The notes under the pieces: generated by a model
Database searches by the model: none
The model's input: the letters and a program-made list of their open reading frames with translations, nothing else
What the model was told of the DNA's origin: nothing
Position numbers and translations under genes: made by a program
NCBI GenBank assembly: GCA_020723165.1
Contig: DYJK01000010.1
Coordinates: forward strand, 1-53,744
Origin: Melioribacter roseus
Lineage (GTDB): Bacteria > Bacteroidota > Ignavibacteria > Ignavibacteriales > Melioribacteraceae
Direction: 5' to 3'
Length of the DNA: 53,744 nt
Shown here: positions 49,836 to 53,744 of the stretch, in pieces
How the letters are laid out: every line of letters begins with the position of its first letter
Position numbering within the stretch: the first letter of the stretch is position 1

Positions 49836-52241
49836 ATGAAGAAGCAATTATACCTCCTTCTATTGATTTTCTTTTCTCTCATAATTATTCAGAACTGTAA
49901 TAAAGAAACCGGTCCTACTGAACCGGAACAGCCCAGCGAAGAGAACATTAAAATCGGTACCGTAGTAGATATAACAACTCAAACAATAGGAACCGGCGGA
50001 GGAACAATTACTATCTCAAAACCGGGTGACCCAATTAACGGTATGCAGATTACAATAGAACCAAATTCATTCTCAACTGCACAGAATTTTAATATCTCAT
50101 ACGCTCCGATTACATCTCACAACTTTGATCAGGATTTTTCCGCAGAATCACCGTTAATCAAAATCAGCAGCGCATCTGAATTTGCATCAAAGAACATCAA
50201 CTTCAAAGTTCCTATTACACTTAACAACGGTGAAATCGCGATGGCATTTATTTATAATGATAACGATGGTACTCTTGAGGGTTTGCCTATAAATGATTTA
50301 ACCAACGAGTATATAGAGTTTTCCACAAGACGTTTATCTTCTAACCCGTCAATGGCAAAAAAATTATTCAATAATGATGAACACACAAACTTAGTAATCT
50401 TTAGCATCCTCGAATCAAAACTCGAAGGGAAGACAATGCTAGCAACTGGCTTCGAACCGGGCACGGATGACTGGGAGTTTAGAAATTGGGGTTCATATAT
50501 TTCACCGAGCGGAAATTGCGCCGGTCAATCCGTAACCGGACTCTGGTATTATTCAGAAAAAAAACTAAAAGGTAACGGTTCACTCTTTCACCAGTACGAT
50601 AAAATTTGCGATGCCAATAATGCTGAATTTATGTGGCAAGATAATCCACGGGGATACCGCTTTGCTTCTGTTGTTCAAAAGGATTTTAATATGAATCCAG
50701 AAGGAATACACGATAAATACGAGTTCCAGGAAAAAGATGAGCGCTTTGTTTGGTGGTCTTTAATTATGGCAATAGTCTTAACAAAAGAACCGCAATTTCT
50801 TATTGTGCATAATAAAGATAGCCCGGTAGCACATGCAGTTATAGTGTACAAAATCGGTCTTACAGATAGAAAAATATATATAGCCGATCCAAATTATCCG
50901 GGAAATAAAAATTTATTTACCACTTACAATAGTGTTGCAAAAAAAATCGAACCTTACACAACTAAATTAAATGCAGACTCCCCTAATTTAACTTTCAATA
51001 ATTTTGCATTTTTCGGGAGGTACATTTTCATCGACAAAACAAAAATTGATTACCGCTGGAACCAATTCGAAAACGGAACTATAGGCAACAGCATTTTTCC
51101 CGATTACAGTTTAATTGATAATAAAGACAACTCAATTGTATATGATGACTACACTTCAGGAGAAGCATCGCTTACTTTAAGTTGCAGAGCAGTTTGTGCA
51201 AGTTCAATTTCAGGCACAACCAATTTGCAGCCATTTGCTATAATCGATACTAACGGCGTGTACATTGTCCAGGAACAAGAGGTGATTTCAAATTCTGGTA
51301 AAGGTACAATCCAGCTTAAAGAAGGGAAGAATAAATTTGGTTTTATAATTTACGGGTACGCAATACCCGGTTCAAAGCCACATTATATTGATTTTAAATG
51401 GATAACAATTAATTACAATCCCACACAGAACCAATTGATAATTAATCCTTCCCAGCTTAATGCAACTTTGTACGGCAGATATACTTTCAACGTAAGTTAT
51501 ACCGGAACACTTCCTTCAAATTACGTGATCTGGTGGTATTGTAATGACGATGCGGTAATGCATAGTGTACAAAATGGATTGTCATTCAAGCACCAGTTTA
51601 AATCGGAAGGTAATTATAAAATTTACGTTGATTTATATGACAACACTTTTCCAAATCCGCCTAAGATTGGTTCAGCTGTAGGTAACATAACTGTAGCACG
51701 CGGAGCTTTGAGTGATCTTTACAATACTGCCTACATCTTTTTAAGAATACAAGGTGATTGTGAAAAAGAAAATACAGACTATACCGGTTTTTCATTTAGC
51801 ATAAACACCACTGTGATTGGCTCTATCGCAAAACTTGAATGGGAGGGAACAAATTTCTCTTCAGACTACAGTTATAGTGAGGCGGCAATGACCGGCGCTG
51901 GTGATTCATTAAAATATACCGGAAACATTAATGGTACAGTTTCAAACGACGGATTAACTATTTCAACATTTAATCTAACACAAAATATTAAACACAATAG
52001 AACTCCATACAAAAGTGATTTTTCTATCAGCTTAACAAACTTGCTTTTACAAAAAGTTGAATATCCGGGATCTTATAAACTAAGCTTTTTGCTGAAGGGC
52101 GCTGATGTTCAAAATCATGTGGTTAGTTTATCGTGGTCTGTTTTTACACTTGATACAAATACCAATGAATGGAAAACAATATCATTGAGAAGATTTATTT
52201 ACAACGCAAATTCAGAACTTCAATTAGACTTCTATCCTTAA
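49836..52241 (+). CDS. Large lipoprotein with ZU5-like and papain-like cysteine peptidase domains
   Basis: The 801-residue protein starts with a lipoprotein-like signal (Cys21 in IIIQNCNKE). A ZU5-like strand region follows (about 45-135; IGTGGGTITI, then INGMQITIEPNSFS). The central domain (about 210-370) has SGNCAGQSVTGLWYY with Cys228, SPVAHAVIVYKI with His333 and YIADPNY with Asp351. This order and spacing fit a C39/papain-like Cys-His-Asp triad. The C-terminal 400 residues contain Ig/PKD-like beta modules (FSFKHQFKSEGNYKIYVDLYD type). It likely sits on the outer membrane and may cleave peptides. The AAATATGGAGGTTAT ribosome binding site is strong. Catalytic activity is not proven. Confidence 0.7.
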   Translation: MKKQLYLLLLIFFSLIIIQNCNKETGPTEPEQPSEENIKIGTVVDITTQTIGTGGGTITISKPGDPINGMQITIEPNSFSTAQNFNISYAPITSHNFDQDFSAESPLIKISSASEFASKNINFKVPITLNNGEIAMAFIYNDNDGTLEGLPINDLTNEYIEFSTRRLSSNPSMAKKLFNNDEHTNLVIFSILESKLEGKTMLATGFEPGTDDWEFRNWGSYISPSGNCAGQSVTGLWYYSEKKLKGNGSLFHQYDKICDANNAEFMWQDNPRGYRFASVVQKDFNMNPEGIHDKYEFQEKDERFVWWSLIMAIVLTKEPQFLIVHNKDSPVAHAVIVYKIGLTDRKIYIADPNYPGNKNLFTTYNSVAKKIEPYTTKLNADSPNLTFNNFAFFGRYIFIDKTKIDYRWNQFENGTIGNSIFPDYSLIDNKDNSIVYDDYTSGEASLTLSCRAVCASSISGTTNLQPFAIIDTNGVYIVQEQEVISNSGKGTIQLKEGKNKFGFIIYGYAIPGSKPHYIDFKWITINYNPTQNQLIINPSQLNATLYGRYTFNVSYTGTLPSNYVIWWYCNDDAVMHSVQNGLSFKHQFKSEGNYKIYVDLYDNTFPNPPKIGSAVGNITVARGALSDLYNTAYIFLRIQGDCEKENTDYTGFSFSINTTVIGSIAKLEWEGTNFSSDYSYSEAAMTGAGDSLKYTGNINGTVSNDGLTISTFNLTQNIKHNRTPYKSDFSISLTNLLLQKVEYPGSYKLSFLLKGADVQNHVVSLSWSVFTLDTNTNEWKTISLRRFIYNANSELQLDFYP

Positions 52242-52247
52242 AATTAA

Positions 52248-52280
52248 AAACCCGGTTCCGTTTTGTGCGGAATCGGGTTT
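52248..52280. terminator. Bidirectional hairpin terminator
   Basis: A 12-bp stem (AACCCGGTTCCG with CGGAATCGGGTT, one G-T wobble) sits between the converging lipoprotein and DUF4097-like genes. On the minus strand the hairpin is followed by TTTTAATTTTAA, a good T-rich tail; on the plus strand only TTT follows, so it acts best on the minus-strand gene. Confidence 0.85.
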
Positions 52281-52303
52281 AGTATGCATTCGGGATAAGT
52301 AAA

Positions 52304-53512
52304 TCAACTTTTCTTCAAGTAAACATCACCGTTGGTCGTTCTTATTTTTATTTTATGTTTCCCACCATTCACTTCGCCTTTACCGGATAAATATTTCCTC
52401 GGCGTACCTTTAGAATCGTCCCATTCTTTCGATTTCTCTTTTTTAACAATATCAAAATCACTGTATATGTTTACTTCGCCTTTTTTATTCCATTCATCTT
52501 TTGTGTAAGCAATTTCAATATCAACATCCATAGATAGTCCGGGAGGAACGGTAAGCACAACATCTCCACCCATCGAGGTAAGTGAGACAGAACGGTCGCC
52601 TACATTGGGATCGCCAACCATAGTAACTTCAACATCGCCACCCATTGTTTTGGCTTTAACATAACCATCAATCGAATTAATGTTGATATCTCCGCCGTAA
52701 GTTTCCGCTTCAACAAATTTAACTGCATTAATCACCTTAATATCACCGCCCATAGTTTTTACTTTTGCACCACTCAATGCCCGGTCAACATCAATATCTC
52801 CACCCATTGTAGAAATGTTTACTTCACTGCCGGCATCACCGCTTTTACTTTTTACATTAGTCTGTTTTATTTTGCCGCCCATTGTTTTAGCACTAAGATC
52901 TCCCACAACATTTTCTACAATAACTTCCCCTCCCATTGTATGTACTTGTCCATCTACTTCACAGTCCTTAACTGTTATATCACCGCCCATAGTTGAAAGA
53001 TCTAACTCCCCTTTTACCCCGTATATTTCAAGTTCGCCGCCCATTGTTTTACCGCTGAACTCACCTGAAACATCTTTCAATTTTACATCACCGCCCATTG
53101 TAGAAAATTCGAGATTAAAATTCTTTGGCATTTTGATTACAAACTTTCCACCTGAGTTATAGCTATCTTCATACCCATCATAGTATGAAGAGACTTCTAC
53201 ATCGTTTCCGTGCTGATCAAATTCAACTTGAATATCCTCGGCGTTTTTACCACTGATAGTGACATCAACACTTACAATATTTTTATCCCAACCTTCAATA
53301 TCGATAGCACTGCCCGTTCTAAGATCAAGTGTAAGTTTTCCTTTTCCCGTGACATTAAACTCTTTATGCTGATTTTTATCATCCGAAGATTGAATAACTG
53401 AAGCTTTCACCGCATGTTTAACCGGAAAATCAATATACGCCGGGTTTAATACTGCGGCAGTAAAGAGAATTCCGATCATTAATAGTCCGCTTATTATAAA
53501 TAACTTTTTCAT
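52304..53512 (-). CDS. DUF4097-like secreted repeat protein (ten MGG/YGG repeats)
   Basis: The 402-residue protein has a signal peptide (about 1-20) and a right-handed beta-solenoid-like region of ten repeats, each about 20 residues and marked by TMGGD/E/K (eight copies), TYGGD or SMGGD. This is typical of DUF4097/putative adhesin (auto-transporter head-like) proteins. The repeats alternate short Gly turns with hydrophobic strands such as VKLKDVSGEFSGK. The C-terminus (KHKIKIRTTNGDVYLKKS) closes the solenoid. No enzymatic residues are visible. It follows a similar upstream gene by 16 bases. The close DNA repeats could allow expansion or contraction of the array. Confidence 0.85.
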   Translation of the reverse strand: MKKLFIISGLLMIGILFTAAVLNPAYIDFPVKHAVKASVIQSSDDKNQHKEFNVTGKGKLTLDLRTGSAIDIEGWDKNIVSVDVTISGKNAEDIQVEFDQHGNDVEVSSYYDGYEDSYNSGGKFVIKMPKNFNLEFSTMGGDVKLKDVSGEFSGKTMGGELEIYGVKGELDLSTMGGDITVKDCEVDGQVHTMGGEVIVENVVGDLSAKTMGGKIKQTNVKSKSGDAGSEVNISTMGGDIDVDRALSGAKVKTMGGDIKVINAVKFVEAETYGGDININSIDGYVKAKTMGGDVEVTMVGDPNVGDRSVSLTSMGGDVVLTVPPGLSMDVDIEIAYTKDEWNKKGEVNIYSDFDIVKKEKSKEWDDSKGTPRKYLSGKGEVNGGKHKIKIRTTNGDVYLKKS

Positions 53513-53528
53513 AATTCCCCCGTAAAAT

Positions 53529-53744
53529 TTATTTAGATTTTTTCAAAGTGATATTTTCATTAACAGATTTAGCATAAATCTTTCCGCCGCCACCGTTGAT
53601 AACGTAAGTTGCTTTAATGCTTCTGCTGTCGTCATCGGTTGTATAAGATTTAGCATCGAACTCGGAATAAATCTTATAAGCATCTTTCATGGATTTCCAA
53701 TAACCGCGTATTCCAATTTCTGCCTCAATTGTTGTTCTTGCGGA
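53529..53744 (-). CDS. C-terminal fragment of a secreted protein, probably DUF4097-like
   Basis: Only the last 71 residues are in the window; the gene enters from the right edge. The visible tail contains IRGYWKSMKDAYKIYSEFD and ends INGGGGKIYAKSVNENITLKKSK, similar in style to the last strands of the neighbouring DUF4097-like protein (which ends NGDVYLKKS). The stop codon at 53529-53531 is 16 bases before the start of that gene, so the two are probably one operon. The family cannot be assigned firmly from this fragment. Confidence 0.65.
   Translation of the reverse strand, partial: SARTTIEAEIGIRGYWKSMKDAYKIYSEFDAKSYTTDDDSRSIKATYVINGGGGKIYAKSVNENITLKKSK

Noticed and set aside
52560-53110. 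Regular short repeats that could look like a CRISPR array
   Set aside because: The repeats are coding for TMGG motifs in a solenoid protein, vary in sequence, and have no spacer-like unique segments of constant length.
1-53744. tRNA, rRNA, phage or IS genes
   Set aside because: I scanned the gaps and the coding regions and saw none; all long frames belong to ordinary chromosomal families.

Overview
The window looks like chromosomal DNA of a Gram-negative member of the Bacteroidota/Chlorobi lineage, most likely an Ignavibacteria-type organism. The clues are AT-rich DNA, many outer-membrane barrels and lipoproteins, a CarboxypepD-type TonB receptor, and a secreted protein ending in a type IX secretion (T9SS) style sorting domain with the NYPNPFNP motif. 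Taxonomy is inferred from protein style only; there is no rRNA, tRNA, phage, IS element or CRISPR array in the window.

Layout. (1) 1-9929, minus strand: a probable organophosphate-scavenging region. It holds a membrane-bound Cache/AAA+ regulator of the sigma54-activator family with a degenerate GAFTGA loop, a secreted purple-acid-phosphatase-like enzyme, a TonB receptor closed by a hairpin terminator, then an OPA-family (GlpT-like) transporter, a glycerophosphodiesterase and the start of a propeller-like secreted protein. (2) 10143-15006, minus: a four-gene operon of histidine kinase, NtrC-type regulator, coiled-coil envelope protein and outer-membrane protein. (3) 15242-18897, minus: a serpin lipoprotein, a 602-residue barrel and a small lipoprotein. 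(4) 19059-22162, minus: a lipoprotein with an internal YPNPF domain, translationally coupled to a propeller protein with a sorting domain. That sorting domain carries an in-frame insertion made of a palindromic repeat.

(5) 22339-42074, plus: a surface-glycan locus. An epimerase, a GT4, a YfhO-like membrane protein, a Wzx-like flippase, a GT2 and a GT42/Maf-like putative transferase lead into a complete pseudaminic acid (nonulosonic acid) pathway: PseB, PseC, PseG, PseH, PseI and an SpsF-type cytidylyltransferase. Embedded between PseG and PseI, interleaved with PseH, is a cassette of a methyltransferase, a VOC protein, an FkbH-like HAD protein and an acyl carrier protein. I read this as machinery for making and attaching a glyceroyl (possibly O-methylated) group to the sugar, and it is the most interesting system in the window. 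A propeller-fold glycosidase-like lipoprotein overlaps pseI, and a Tat-exported glycosylasparaginase follows the cytidylyltransferase.

(6) 42269-48198, minus: housekeeping prfA and miaA with a GT2 between them, then an unusual cNMP-binding/acidic linker/GAF/kinase protein whose phosphoacceptor His is replaced by Gln. (7) 48227-52241, plus: an AlkA-type glycosylase, an ECF sigma factor with a small soluble zinc-type anti-sigma factor, and a large lipoprotein with a papain-like Cys-His-Asp signature. (8) 52304-53744, minus: a DUF4097-like repeat protein with ten MGG/YGG repeats and the tail of another secreted protein.

No gene-free stretch exceeds 300 bases. Several intergenic gaps carry short palindromic or dispersed repeats (15109-15224, 23417-23461, 24777-24890, 42110-42200).
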